DNA from: a virus
Virus record (IMG/VR): IMGVR_UViG_3300036770_004428
Coordinates: 1 to 64,000 of that record
Strand: one strand, 5' to 3'
DNA length: 64,000 nucleotides
Each line of letters starts with the position of its first letter. Position 1 is the stretch's first letter. The translations under genes and the position numbers were made by a program. Positions 36,184 through 47,700 of this stretch are shown in pieces. The notes below the pieces were generated by a model. That model was not told the origin of the DNA and searched no databases. It saw only the letters and a program-made list of their open reading frames with translations.

Positions 36184-37242
36184 TTAAACTAGTCCATCAA
36201 TTCCCTCATCTAATGTGAGTTCACTTTCTTCTACTTCGAAGTTAAGGTCGTTTTCATTAACCTCCTCAACACCACTTTTAATAAACATATCAATCCAATA
36301 ATCGGCGTATGCTTTTTTGTAGCTGTCTTCAGCCTCTTTAGAATCCTCAATAAAATCATGTGGTGTCACAATAACTTTACCGTCTTGATATCCGATACCA
36401 TTAACGTGGTTTTTAAGAATAGAAATTTTACTTCTAGTAGCGTAATTAATACTTCTACTATTTTTAGTGGCTTTCAATTTTTGTGTTCCAGCATTTTTTT
36501 GATTTCCAAATAAGAAAATCAAAGTACTGTTCAAGTAAATTGCTTCACCACCTTTCATTTTAATTTTTGGTTGTCCCATTGGATTGTCTGGTAATTCAAC
36601 CCATGGTTGATTAACGAATACAATGGTATTTGTATGGAAGTTAGTTTCTTTTCTAGAACCAGTGATTCTACCATTAAGTCCCATACCAATTTTATCCGCT
36701 AAAACTGATGCGTTATGCATTTTACCACCCTTTCCTTCAAAAGTCATTTTACAAGGAATAGAACCAACTGAATCCCACAAGAAACAAATGTCCATCGGAG
36801 TTCCATCTTCATGTTGCCACTTTTCTTTTTCTTGTGTATCTAATACTTCGTTCATGTAGTCAGTGATTTGTTCAATATAGTCAAAATCATCACGGAATAT
36901 GAAGAACCCTGACCAATCGCCAGGGGATTCTTCTTCACAATCAAACCCCATCATTTTTGCGTGAGAGAAATTCCATTTCTTCTCAGTAATAATGAAAACA
37001 GGTAGAATTCCGTTTTTTTGACACCAAATAGCTGACTTAATTAAAGCTGTTGTCTTTCCAGTATCAGAATGACCTAAGAAAACATTAAGATGTCCAATAG
37101 CCGGACCAGGTACACCTGTAGCTCCTTGAAAAACGGGTCCTAGGTCAATAAATCTATCGGGTTTATATTTTGTTTTTGATGAAAATCTATCTTTAACTGA
37201 ATCTAAAGAAAAAGATTTTTTCTTAATACTTGTCTTAGCCAT
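36184..37242 (-). CDS. uvsX: UvsX-like RecA recombinase
   Basis: The 352-aa protein is a strand-exchange ATPase. Walker A is GHSDTGKT at residues 57-64 after PAIGHLNVFL, and Walker B is ICFLWDSVGS at 152-160, the aspartate-serine form seen in UvsX and RecA. The loop FVNQPWVELP and the later GGEAIYLNSTLIFLFG region match UvsX L2 and C-terminal strands. T4 UvsX is 391 aa. It follows the single-strand binding protein by 12 bases, the protein with which UvsX works in recombination-dependent replication. Confidence 0.88.
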   Translation of the reverse strand: MAKTSIKKKSFSLDSVKDRFSSKTKYKPDRFIDLGPVFQGATGVPGPAIGHLNVFLGHSDTGKTTALIKSAIWCQKNGILPVFIITEKKWNFSHAKMMGFDCEEESPGDWSGFFIFRDDFDYIEQITDYMNEVLDTQEKEKWQHEDGTPMDICFLWDSVGSIPCKMTFEGKGGKMHNASVLADKIGMGLNGRITGSRKETNFHTNTIVFVNQPWVELPDNPMGQPKIKMKGGEAIYLNSTLIFLFGNQKNAGTQKLKATKNSRSINYATRSKISILKNHVNGIGYQDGKVIVTPHDFIEDSKEAEDSYKKAYADYWIDMFIKSGVEEVNENDLNFEVEESELTLDEGIDGLV

Positions 37243-37253
37243 ATTTTAATTTT

Positions 37254-38141
37254 TTAGAATGGATCTTCGTCACCGTAATCATCGTCATCATCCATAGATG
37301 GTGTACTTACTTTAGTACTTTCTTTTTTAGGAGCTGACTTAAATGAAGATTCAGAATCAGAGTCATCACCTTTAGCAACAAATTTCTCAAGATTTTTATC
37401 CCATGTAGGGGTCTCACCGTCAGCGATTAATTGTACATAATCTAAAGGTTGTGCCTTGTAAATTTCTTTCCAAGTCATTGTATCACCCATCCATTCTTTA
37501 GCTTTAGCTGACTTAGGGTCGGTTAAAACATCTACATCTTCAGCCATAATAGAAGTTATTTTAGCATAACCTTTATTATCACGACCAATAATTAAAGTAA
37601 TATCTCTACCTTCTCTAGGGTCTGTGATATCACCTCTTTTTGTAAACAAAGGAATGATTTTATCTAAAGCTCCTTCACCTTTATAGTTGTGTGGAAATCT
37701 CCAAAATTTAATACCATCACCTTCATTAGCTCTATCAATAATTCTAGCTAAATAGAATTTTTTAGCAGAATACTGTGTTGCTAGTTCTTTGTCTGTTTTG
37801 TTTCCTGTTTCTTTCCATGATTTGAAAAGTTCGTCTGAAACTTCACATAGTGGACAATGTTCTCCATCGTTATGTTTTCTACAATAGATTTTTCTCCACT
37901 TACCACCGACTTTAATTGAGTGCCAGTGTCCCTCATCAAATGGTGTATCACCTTCTTTTACAACAGGGTGAACACCTTTTTTAGGTGGCATAAGTCTAAC
38001 GGTTGATTCTCCGTTGTCTGTGCCTTCCTCTAATCTTACAGCAAAATATTTACTGAAATCTTGTTCGTATGAACCACCTGAACTACTTCCTCCAGATTTG
38101 TTACCTTCATACTGTTTTGCAATCGCATCGAGTACACTCAT
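37254..38141 (-). CDS. Single-stranded DNA-binding protein, T4 gp32-like
   Basis: The 295-aa protein has a gp32-type zinc site: H74, C87, C96 and C99 (HWHSIKVGG, IYCRKH, HCPLC), with spacing close to T4 H64-C77-C87-C90. The N-terminus (VLDAIAKQYEGNK) is like the gp32 cooperativity domain and the C-terminus is a strongly acidic tail (MDDDDDYGDEDPF) used to recruit partners. It is the first gene of the replication block. A long A/T-rich leader and a terminator lie upstream; T4 gp32 is autoregulated through its leader, but nothing of that kind is visible here. Confidence 0.88.
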   Translation of the reverse strand: MSVLDAIAKQYEGNKSGGSSSGGSYEQDFSKYFAVRLEEGTDNGESTVRLMPPKKGVHPVVKEGDTPFDEGHWHSIKVGGKWRKIYCRKHNDGEHCPLCEVSDELFKSWKETGNKTDKELATQYSAKKFYLARIIDRANEGDGIKFWRFPHNYKGEGALDKIIPLFTKRGDITDPREGRDITLIIGRDNKGYAKITSIMAEDVDVLTDPKSAKAKEWMGDTMTWKEIYKAQPLDYVQLIADGETPTWDKNLEKFVAKGDDSDSESSFKSAPKKESTKVSTPSMDDDDDYGDEDPF

Positions 38142-38215
38142 AATTACTTTTTTTTTGTTAATTAATAATTTGTTATCTGTTTAATTATAATAAAACATTC
38201 TTATTTAGTAAATAA

Positions 38216-38239
38216 AAAAGAGGTCCGAAAACCTCTTTT
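38216..38239. terminator. Intrinsic terminator upstream of the replication block
   Basis: A 9-bp stem, AAAAGAGGT with ACCTCTTTT, and a 6-nt loop are flanked by T-rich sequence on both sides. On the minus strand it closes the unit ending with the acidic 266-aa gene, 20 bases after its stop codon. Confidence 0.85.
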
Positions 38240-38258
38240 ATTTTTATTTAATTTGATT

Positions 38259-39059
38259 TTAATTTTTAATTTTTTTTCTTAATTTAGATTCAGGCATAAA
38301 TGATTTTTTGACACTTTCTTCACTATAATCAGAATCTAATTCTTCAGGCGTTAAAACATATTCTTGACTTACACCATCTTCTGTTTTTTCACCAGTAGAG
38401 ATTTTATATCTACTATCTTTAGCCGCTTTTTCTTCCCAATAATCAGATAATTTCATGTTGAACGGGTAAGAATCTAATGAACGTAATTCTAATTTTTCTT
38501 CAGGTGTTTTAATGTCTTGTTCTAATTTACCTATTTTATTAGCTATATCATCCATTTTAGATAATTGTGCCTCTAAATTAGATAACTTATCTGTTAAAGA
38601 TTGTAGATAAGAACTATTTTGTTGCCCAACTGTTACAGCTTGTTGTGCCATTTCTTTTGCTTCATCAGAACCTTTTACGATAGCTGTTACATCTATTTCT
38701 TCAACATCACCCTCATCTTCAGTTGTTCCCTCTAAATCATCAGCAGCACTAAATTCATCAGCAGTACCAAATTCATCTTCTGTTGCTGGTTCTTCAGTAT
38801 CAGTCTCCTCTTCTTCAGGTGAACCCTCATCACCAAAATCAAAATCAGTGTTTTCTTCATTTCCACCTTCTTCATCTGTTACTGGTTCTTCAGTATCAGC
38901 CTCCTCTTCTTCAGGGTCTGCCTCATTTAAGATTTCTGATTCACTAAAATAAGCACTCCTATCTGGACTCATCCTTTCAGATATCATACCTTTTTCTGGT
39001 TTATAACCAAATAATTGTTTAAATCTTTCTAAATCTTCGTTTATTTTATTTTTAGCCAT
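38259..39059 (-). CDS. Acidic virion- or scaffold-like protein, 266 aa
   Basis: I prefer the ATG at 39059, one base after the upstream stop, giving MAKNKINEDLERFKQLFGY; an ATG at 39077 is also open. Residues about 45-125 are extremely acidic (EEEEADTEEPVTDEEGG and similar repeats of T-E-E-P). A coiled coil follows (LQSLTDKLSNLEAQLSKMDD, then KIGKLEQDIK) and the C-terminus is basic. This organisation resembles prohead core or scaffold proteins, but there are no head genes in the window to support that. Function is uncertain. Confidence 0.5.
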   Translation of the reverse strand: MAKNKINEDLERFKQLFGYKPEKGMISERMSPDRSAYFSESEILNEADPEEEEADTEEPVTDEEGGNEENTDFDFGDEGSPEEEETDTEEPATEDEFGTADEFSAADDLEGTTEDEGDVEEIDVTAIVKGSDEAKEMAQQAVTVGQQNSSYLQSLTDKLSNLEAQLSKMDDIANKIGKLEQDIKTPEEKLELRSLDSYPFNMKLSDYWEEKAAKDSRYKISTGEKTEDGVSQEYVLTPEELDSDYSEESVKKSFMPESKLRKKIKN

Positions 39060-39060
39060 T

Positions 39061-39246
39061 TTATCTAGTATATTCACTTAAAAGTTGACGACCATCATTA
39101 GTGATGATTTTCTTATGTTCTCTTTGAACTAGTTCATCATTATCTTTAATTAAACACTCTTCTTCTTCACAATTTTTATTGTTATTTATAAAATTGTTTA
39201 ATTTATTTTGTAGATCTTTTTCTTTGTTTTTAGTATTATCTTCCAT
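39061..39246 (-). CDS. Small charged protein, 61 aa
   Basis: No family was recognised. It is made of Lys-, Asn- and Glu-rich helices and ends KKIITNDGRQLLSEYTR, a short sequence pattern (D-G-R-Q-L-L) seen at the ends of small proteins of T4-like phages. It sits 12 nt downstream of a late-promoter-like element and is followed directly by the acidic 266-aa protein gene, so the two are probably a unit. Confidence 0.55.
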   Translation of the reverse strand: MEDNTKNKEKDLQNKLNNFINNNKNCEEEECLIKDNDELVQREHKKIITNDGRQLLSEYTR

Positions 39247-39258
39247 AATTACTTTATT

Positions 39259-39267
39259 TATAAATAT
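39259..39267 (-). promoter_or_regulatory. Candidate late promoter element
   Basis: The coding strand reads ATATTTATAAATAAAG, ending 12 nt before the ATG of the 61-aa gene. It includes the recurring ATATTTATA word and also TATAAATA, the T4 late consensus. Confidence 0.5.
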
Positions 39268-39271
39268 GCCT

Positions 39272-39676
39272 TTATTCTATAATCTTCTTATTAAGGGGTA
39301 AAATTTCTAAAACATCATTTTTTAAAGAAACCATAGTATTTTCGTATTTAGACCAATCTATCTCATACTGACTATAGTCAGCGTTACCTTTTGATATATT
39401 GTGTTCTTTTTCTACTAATTTATTTAAGGAATTAATTGTGAAAAATGTGGTACCCTTTTTATGTATTTGTACTGTATTAGGTAACTCTTTTTTAATATCT
39501 ATTTTTTGGTCGAAATCAAGGAATAACCTATATGTTAGAATTAACTGATTATCATTTGTTTCAAAAAGAAAAACTGATTGTTTTTTAACACCAAAATTTT
39601 TATATATTTTATATAGGAATTTATCTAAGTATTCAGAATTAATGAACGTTGCCAATAGTATTACTTTTTTTTGCAT
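39272..39676 (-). CDS. Hypothetical protein, 134 aa
   Basis: No family was recognised. The start overlaps the upstream gene by 38 bases. The N-terminal segment (VILLATFINSEYLDKFLYKI) and the middle (VFLFETNDNQLILTYRLFLD) alternate in a way that suggests a small alpha-beta domain. There is no membrane segment or metal site. The pair with the 188-aa gene is likely to be functionally linked. Confidence 0.5.
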   Translation of the reverse strand: MQKKVILLATFINSEYLDKFLYKIYKNFGVKKQSVFLFETNDNQLILTYRLFLDFDQKIDIKKELPNTVQIHKKGTTFFTINSLNKLVEKEHNISKGNADYSQYEIDWSKYENTMVSLKNDVLEILPLNKKIIE

Positions 39677-40205
39677 TCAAGTATGGTATATATTTTATAT
39701 CAAGATTTTTTAAAATTTCAGGTACTTTACCAATTTCTTTTATATTCAATATTTCTTTAATCTCGTTTATAATGTCCCAAGACATAAAATTCAAAAGACT
39801 AATGTCTATGTGATATATTTCTCTACCACAATAAACATAAAGTCTTTCAGAATATAAATATCCGTCACATCCTTGAACTGCTTCTTTTAGATAATTTAGG
39901 TATTCTATTTTGTTTTCAAAATTTAATGGATTTAAATTATTAGTTTTGACTTCAGATAATAAACTTTGTATTCCCTCAAAAACTAATGATTTTATATTTT
40001 CTTCAAAAATTTTTCTTTTTTCTCTAGGAGAAAACGTCCAATAAACATTTTTATCTATTTTATGGTTTAAAATTGTTGCACCCCTTTCTTTAGCAATATC
40101 CCAACCAACAATTATTTCAATAATACCGGAATCAAAAGACATAATATCGTTCATATAAGAACTAACTAAATCTTTTTCTTCTGTTGTTATTTTAATTAAA
40201 TCCAT
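39639..40205 (-). CDS. Hypothetical protein, 188 aa
   Basis: No family was recognised. The protein is soluble, with helical segments (FEENIKSLVFEGIQSLLSEV), two Cys (in VQGCDGYLYS and YVYCGREIYH) and no known catalytic motif. It lies between the large virion genes and the small 134-aa gene, with which it overlaps. Its upstream side has a weak hairpin that may separate it from the 508-aa gene. Possibly a tail or head assembly factor; this is a guess from position. Confidence 0.5.
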   Translation of the reverse strand: MDLIKITTEEKDLVSSYMNDIMSFDSGIIEIIVGWDIAKERGATILNHKIDKNVYWTFSPREKRKIFEENIKSLVFEGIQSLLSEVKTNNLNPLNFENKIEYLNYLKEAVQGCDGYLYSERLYVYCGREIYHIDISLLNFMSWDIINEIKEILNIKEIGKVPEILKNLDIKYIPYLNAKKSNTIGNVH

Positions 40206-40226
40206 ATTTTAATTATATGAAAAATT

Positions 40227-40247
40227 AAACAACAAATAAAGTTGTTT
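40227..40247 (-). terminator. Weak hairpin, possible terminator after the 508-aa gene
   Basis: A 7-bp stem, AAACAAC with GTTGTTT, and a 7-nt loop lie 13 bases downstream of the stop codon and are followed on the minus strand by AATTTTTC. The stem is short and AT-rich, so it may only attenuate. Confidence 0.4.
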
Positions 40248-40259
40248 TAAATTATAATC

Positions 40260-41786
40260 TTACAATTGAGATATGGGGTAGTTTTGTATTTTTTGTAGGT
40301 TGGCACTACTTCCACCTTCAAACTGATGTATTGCCTTAACTAATGTTTTAAACATTTTTATATTATCAGCATTTGTCTCATTCTTCCCTTTAAATGCTGG
40401 TAATTTTGAGGTAAAGGTGACGGTAGATTTCCATGTTTTCATTTTTTCTACAACAAATTTTTTATATTCTTCAGAATAACCAGAGTCATACCGTGTAAGG
40501 ATTTTTTGGATGGTGTCAAGATTATATTTTGTAAAATAACCAGAAAGATTTTTCATACCACCTCTAATACCATTATCTATATTATCAAACACAACAAAAT
40601 ATTTTCCAGAATTAGATGCCTTTTTCTTACCAGTAGTACCATTCCATTGAGCTTCTAGAGTATCAGGAGTAAGAGGAACCAAATTAAAAGGGTTTTTATC
40701 TGTTGCAGTGACATACGAACCAGAAAGTATTGGTACTTTTCCACTACCGTTTCCATTTTCTCCAGCGGAGTTTGATGTTGCTGCTTGTGTACCAGTGCCA
40801 CTCGTATATTTTAAAAAGTATTGTCTTATCTTTATTGGGCTAGTTACATTTAAATCTAGAACAGTTGTCCAATTAGATAATGAGGGACTAGAAGCTTTTA
40901 GTTCAGGTATTTGGTTAGCAGCTCTTTGGTCAGCACCACTTCCCGCTGAACCTCTAGTTGAAACTCCTGCCCAAGTTTTACCATCTTTACTTTCGTCTAT
41001 AGTAACCTCCCATGAAACATTATAACCATTAAATTTAATACTTATTTTTGTTACATCAGGTTTCACACCTTTACTAATTAAGTCAGACAAGACTTGGTTC
41101 ACACCTTTTCCAGCATAAGTTCCTCCTTGTGTTCCTACTTTAACGTAACTAGCCCATTGAGCAGGTACAGGATCAGTTCTAAACATATATCCACCAAATT
41201 TATCACTAGCTCTTCTATCAAAAGAGTGTAATGCATCACCCCTCGCGTCAATATTTTCAGGGACTTTATAACTACCTTTAATGACTATAGGTAAATTAGC
41301 CTTTTTAGTTTTACCACAAATTTCTAACTTATTTTTAAGTTGTGCTGTTAACCCACCACTGACATCAAAAAATGTTTTTACTTGATTTTGGGATCCTCTA
41401 ACCATTTGTTTACCATCTGAAAGTTTCACATAGTAACCAACACCACATTTATAATGTAATGTTCCAGCTGATTTTAAATTACCGTTGTCGTCAGTTATAT
41501 TTGTATTAACGACTACACTTCCAAAAGAATCAACTAATTGTATAAATTTTGTTGCTTTGGATTTAGCTTCGTTGCCGTCAACAGTAAAACTTAACCCTTT
41601 AAAAATTTTTATAGAATAACTACCATCTTCTTTAGATTGTAAAAGGTAAGAATCACTTTGTAATGTATACTTATTATTGTTTACATTACTATTTAAATTA
41701 CCACCACTAACTGTAGACCCATCAGAATTTTCTACAAGAACATTACCGTTTGAATCTACTACTGTATTACTTTCATTACAAGCCAT
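40260..41786 (-). CDS. Virion protein, 508 aa, P5-like C-terminus
   Basis: The first 330 residues are beta-rich and Ser-, Asn- and Gly-rich with a few Cys, like a structural protein. The C-terminal 130 residues (KYFVVFDNIDNGIRGGMKNL, then YNLDTIQKILTRYDSG and EYKKFVVEKM) follow the pattern F-x-x-F-D-x-x-x-x-G-I-R-G...T-I-x-x-I-L-x-x-Y of the domain called structural protein P5, which is thought to have a lysozyme-like fold. It lies 12 bases after the giant hub protein. A hub-associated cell-wall-active or hub-tip protein is possible; this rests on a weak pattern match. Confidence 0.5.
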   Translation of the reverse strand: MACNESNTVVDSNGNVLVENSDGSTVSGGNLNSNVNNNKYTLQSDSYLLQSKEDGSYSIKIFKGLSFTVDGNEAKSKATKFIQLVDSFGSVVVNTNITDDNGNLKSAGTLHYKCGVGYYVKLSDGKQMVRGSQNQVKTFFDVSGGLTAQLKNKLEICGKTKKANLPIVIKGSYKVPENIDARGDALHSFDRRASDKFGGYMFRTDPVPAQWASYVKVGTQGGTYAGKGVNQVLSDLISKGVKPDVTKISIKFNGYNVSWEVTIDESKDGKTWAGVSTRGSAGSGADQRAANQIPELKASSPSLSNWTTVLDLNVTSPIKIRQYFLKYTSGTGTQAATSNSAGENGNGSGKVPILSGSYVTATDKNPFNLVPLTPDTLEAQWNGTTGKKKASNSGKYFVVFDNIDNGIRGGMKNLSGYFTKYNLDTIQKILTRYDSGYSEEYKKFVVEKMKTWKSTVTFTSKLPAFKGKNETNADNIKMFKTLVKAIHQFEGGSSANLQKIQNYPISQL

Positions 41787-41798
41787 ATATTATTTTTT

Positions 41799-44700
41799 TT
41801 ATCCACCATTTATTGACCAATGCCAAGGTTCAACCTCGTAATTATAAAAATCATATTTATTAGCGTTTGCTAATAACCAATCAAGACATTTTTTACCGTT
41901 TGATTTAGGACAACTTTTTATGGCTGCAGACGTTGGTTTGATTGGGTGACATACTGTACCCGTATTACCACAGGCAAAATCTATTGCCACACCCATCTGA
42001 TGGTTTGATTTACCAGCTGGTGCTGTTGGGTTTTTTTTACATTGTCCGCTTCTTGTCCAATTATCTGGACACCCATTATCTTTTCCAATACGTTTTTGGT
42101 CTGCCATTGTTCTAAATACACTACCAGCCTTTAATGGTACTCCCGCCGCATTAGCGTCTTTTAACATTTTTAAAGTATTTTCAGCTATAACAGCGTTAAC
42201 TTTTCCTGCGTTACTAGCTTTAATATATAAATTAGTGTCATTTAATTTACATAATTTTATTCTATATCTTTTAAGGTTATTATAACCATCTTCTACACCG
42301 GCGTCAGTAAATCCGGCAGGACATTTAGCGTCTTCATTAGAACCTGGTTTCCAATTTTTACCTGCTCCTGATGCTTGGGTATTATCAACTGGTTGTGATT
42401 TACAAGCTCCAAATACAGCTAAAGCGTGATTAACCCTTTTATTTTTTTCTTCTCCAGTTTTACAAGCATCACATCTTTCATATTTAAGAGCGAAGGTTAC
42501 GGTCGCTTCCTCAACTGTTTTAGCTTTTTTAAGTTCAACAATATTTGTACCATTCCAAGAAGTTTTAAGCCATTCTTTTAAATAACTGAAATTAATTTCA
42601 TCTGTAGCATTTGTTGTTGTTAAATCAACACCTTTAGCTTTAGCATGTGTAATAAAATCGTTTTTAAGGTTATAATAAGTCCATTGTGCCCAACCGTATC
42701 CTTTACAAAGAGAAGGTTTATATGGTGGTGGGTCAACACAAGTACTTGGGAATTCTGTTCCGTTCCAACCACCACTCTCAGTAATGTTACCATCAGGACA
42801 ATTTCCTGAAGAACATTGTACTATAGCTGGTCTTAAACCACTTTCCCTAATTAGGTTACCAACGACACCACAAGCTTGTTCTAGTGTTAAACCAACATCA
42901 GAAACCAATCCTTGAGCTATCGCACAACCTTTTTGGTTAACATCCGAACTACCGAATGAAATATCTGAATCACCTCCACCAAATACATCACAATCGTCAA
43001 GTGTTGTTGTATCTAAAACTAATGTATCGTTTCTACCTGTTTTTGCTTCGATAGTTTTTAAAGTATCACTCATAGCTATAGCAACATCTTCAACGACAGG
43101 CACCGTAGCTATTGGTTGTCTAACACCTTTAAAGTTAGTTTCTATGTGATGTGGTTTAATATTGTGTGAAACTTCTGTAATTAAATAGGTTCCGTAGAAC
43201 ATTGGTATATTAGATAATTCAAAATATTGTAAAGGTTGTATCATCATATTACCTAATGAACCGACCTTACAAGTGTAAGACCTAGTTAAATATATATTAT
43301 GTAAATTATTACCTTTTTGTGTTCTATTTGCTGGGTTACCACCATCGGCTAATTTTTCTATAACTAATAAAGATTCATTGGTTTCAGTAAATTCCGTTTG
43401 GTCCAATTCAACCGACTTAAAGTGATTTTGATTTTCTAATCCATAAGCCACTCTAAATGCTGTGAATCCCTGATTTTCTATTCTACTATTGTCTTTATAT
43501 TCGTATTTATTAGGTGATGGTTCTGATGTACCTAAAACATCGTCACCTGAAGGGTGTTGGTACTCATATGGCGTTTCGGCTCCTTCTTCAGATAATGGAA
43601 ATCCATCGTCATTATAATCCATATCCTCTTGATCCTTTGGACAATTTGGTTTTGGTTTTAGGTCTACCATCCTAGATGTACCCCCTACATACATACAAAT
43701 AAAATTAGGTCCACTAGCTTTAACAATATTATCTGTAAAAGGTGAAAACATTTCTCTAGCAACCTTTGCTGTATCACCATTCTTATCACCTGTAAAATTT
43801 GTAAATGAAGGTAATGGAAAGAAATCAAATTTATTTTCACCCAATAAATCTGATATTTGGTTATAAAAACTAATTTTAGGATTGTCTTTCATTGATTTTA
43901 ATTTCGTAACATCTAAAACAGCTTTGTTACCAATTTCACCCATAACTCTATTAACATAAGTAAAGTGTCCTGCTAAAGGAACTCTTTCTGAACCTTTATA
44001 ACCAACAACATCACTATCTGTTATATTAAAGAAATAAGTGTTTTTACCCCCATTAGATCTTGAAGATGATATCCATTTATCACAAATAGATTTAAATGTT
44101 CTATATAAGGATAATTTAGTATCACTATCATCTAAAACACTATCATCTTCTGGTTTTGCATCTTCACTTAATTGTTCTTCTTTTGCTTTATAAGAAGCAT
44201 TCCACTCTTTTTGAAAAGCTTCTAAATATTTTTCAATAACAACTTTATTAGCCATAAAGGCGGATTTATTATTACTCTCTGAAGTAGATTTACCAGGGTA
44301 AACATCTAAACCAAAAAGTTTAGGCGTAGAAACCATTATTTGGTAATATTTACCAAAAATACTTTCAAAAAAATCTTTTACTTCCGTTATTTGGGGATCT
44401 AAAGCTATAACCCCGGAATAAGCATTATCCACCTGACCCGCTTCTGTAGTACTATCAGCAGCATCACCACCAATTAATTGATTTAAAGCAATACTATATC
44501 CATCAGTATTCGCTTTTTTGTAAAAACTACTAAAGCCATAACTTTTAGCTATTAAATTATCACCTTCTTTTTGGCCAAAATTAACTGGATCTATTATTTT
44601 TAAACCATTATTTTTCCATTCCCCATCACACCATTTTTCAAACTCTTCAACAAATCTTTCTTTAACAAAGGTTGGTAATAAAGCTATTAATTCAGAATAT

Positions 44701-47700
44701 TTACCCCCGTCTATTGTAAACCAATTTTTAACATCAGTACCATTTATTTCACACCCATAAACCCAAAATTTAGTTGTATCTGTGTAACTAATAACCTCTT
44801 TTTCTGGTTTTTTATAATTTAAAGAGGATTTATTTAAAAATGAGTTATTAATGTCATAACGATAAGCATATTTTTCGGTGGTAGAAAAACCACCAGCAAA
44901 ATTACTATTATCACTACCCAAATGACCAAAATTACCGACATAATCCCTAAATGGCATATCACTTGGTATTAGAGTTAATGTTTTTTCTACTTGTGTGTTA
45001 TAACCTTCTTTATTTGTACCTCCTTGTACGTCATTAATTACATAACCAAGATTTCCATTAGCACTAACAGCTTCAGTATAAAAATGTTGCCAAGGTGTTA
45101 TAAATAATATAGGCCAATATGTATATCTAGATGCTTCACTAGCATTTTCTATTTGTTTATTTTGTGGTAATCCATAACTTAAAAAATCCTCGTATATATA
45201 AGAATTAACTTGATCTGTTAACATTGGGTCGTCATATACAAAACTCCAGTAAAGTTGTGTCCATATAAAACCACCGCCCTTGTTTGTCCAAGATTGTGGT
45301 CTTGTTTTCCTTAATATTTCGTCATTGTTATAAACACCCCAATAATCAAAATTATAACCAAGGGTACCATATAGTGGGGCTAGTTGGGTGCTGAGATTAT
45401 CAGCGGTATTAGCGTCATAAAAACCTCTATTATGATTTAACCATCTTGTTGTAGATGCAACAAAACAACTAAGTTGTGTGTTAACTTTTGTGTCATGTCT
45501 AGTAGTCCAAAGTTGTCTACCAGGTGTTTCTTTATATAAAAGATTTTCATAAGTTTCGAAACTTTCACTATTCAATGTAAATTCTCTGGTTGTACTTCTA
45601 TTTCTTCTACCACCACCACAACCATCACATATACCAACACCAAATTGTATATTATTTTTGTTTTCTAATGAGTTTACGGCTTGTGATGGGTGTCCAGGTT
45701 GTGCTAATGGGTCAAAACCTATTGGTAACTCTTCAAAATTTGGGTGTCTCCATCTAATGTTTCCATTGGCATCTTTATTAACCCCCATATACATTTTCCA
45801 TCTCCATAACACAGAACCTATACCGTAAACCCAAACTTTAGGTACTTTTATTAATCCTGCGGATAAAGCAAATGGTATTAAAGCTTTAGGATAATGTTCG
45901 TTTATATAATTAAAAACAGCATCACCAGCATCATTATTTTGTCTTGCTCCAGCAGTAATAAATGGTGTTGTTTTACAAGAAGCTAAAAACAAATAAGCTA
46001 AATTCCTACTTTCTATTTCTTCACTTGTATAATCATTAGGTCTATCTATAGTTGATGCCACCGGACCTTTTAAAGGATAAGAAGTGGTTGTTAAAGGTCT
46101 TCCATAACCAGTTGCTAAGGCGGAAAGGTTTTGTCCAGAACCCTTAACGTGTGTTGTAGCTTCTCTAAATCTATTAACATTGTCTAACCATAATGGTGTC
46201 ATTATCATAGTTTCATAAGTTATGGTATCACCCCAACCTTCTCTAGCATCATCACCAGCTCCAGCATCTTTAAGTTTTTGCCAATCTAAACTATCCTTAT
46301 CAAATGAACTAGCATCACCAAAAGAAACACTAGTTTTATATGCCGCCTGATTTTCATAAGCTGTTTTGTTAAGAAATATACCCCTACTAGATATTTCGGT
46401 AGTAAAATTCCAAGCACTTTCACCTTCTTGTGTTTGAACAAAATAATTATTACCACCACAAGGAGCTAAATAATTACTTAAAAGTGTTTCACTTATATTC
46501 CAAATATTTTGTCCCCTATATTTTTGTTGGGTATTGGCAACAAAAAGTGGTAAACAAGCATAGTAAGGACTGAATTTTGGATCTGTCGGTATCCCTTGTG
46601 TGTCGTCAAACGCACTTTGACCTATATTTAAAGTGGTGAATAGACCTTTACCCGATTCGTTAGAACCATCAAAATAATTTAATTTATGATCATCATTTTT
46701 ACTATAAAAAATATAACTATTTGTTGCTTTTAAAGCAGCACCATCTTTTAAATAATTTTTATAAGAATCACCTAAACCTTTAATTAGATTGTCTTTTCTA
46801 TCTTTTTCGCCGTCAGGTTTATCATTGAAAGTCATTTTTCTAACGCCACTTCTTTCATCTTCTTCCCACATTTGGAAAAGGTATTCGGGTCTCATTTGTG
46901 ATATGTCAGTGTATATTCTAACACCGTAAGGGTCATCTTTATCACCAAGACTACCACGAGATTTTATACCTAAAAAATTTATATGACCAGCTTGTGGGTG
47001 ATAGGCCCAATATGTATCCTCCCAACCAGGTATATCCGTTAAATTATTTTCTAATATTTTATTTGTTGTGTTAGTGTATCCCCCTGTTTGTGACTTATAG
47101 TCATAATTTTCATTAAACCAATCTAATTCTCTATTACTTGAATTGGGTTCGGTTCTATTTTCAGATATTTTTTTAAATACTCTAGCAATATCATCTGATA
47201 ATTTACCTTGTTTTATTATTAAATTTATTTGTTGTGCAATTTTTTTATCATCAATACAAGAGAGTAAATTATGTGCATCGATTGATGCAAGAACTGTTAT
47301 TGGTGTATTTGGGTCATCTTCTATTTGACTGTCTATTTTATAATAGTTGGTCCCTCCCATCCACAATCTTCTTTTATTAAAATCACTTATAGACTCTAAA
47401 GCATCTAAATTGTTTTCATTACTAAAACCCTTTTTTTGTGGTGCAGAAAATCCCATTCCAATATTAAAAGGGTTGTATCTAACTGGATCAAAATGAGTAA
47501 AATCTAGTGTGACAAACATTCTTTCACCAATATATTGTAATAAAACACTATTAAAATCCTTACCATCTAAATCAGATGACATTAAATCCAAATACTTTAT
47601 TGACAACTCTGTCCCATTATGTGTTAATCGACTTTCTAATGGGTTTATTGGGATGTAATTATCGAATCCAGGTACACCTGTTAAATCTTCCGCTAAAGTT

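Noticed and set aside
39853-39861. Copy of the late-promoter-like word
   Set aside because: It is inside the coding part of the 188-aa gene and not near a start codon.
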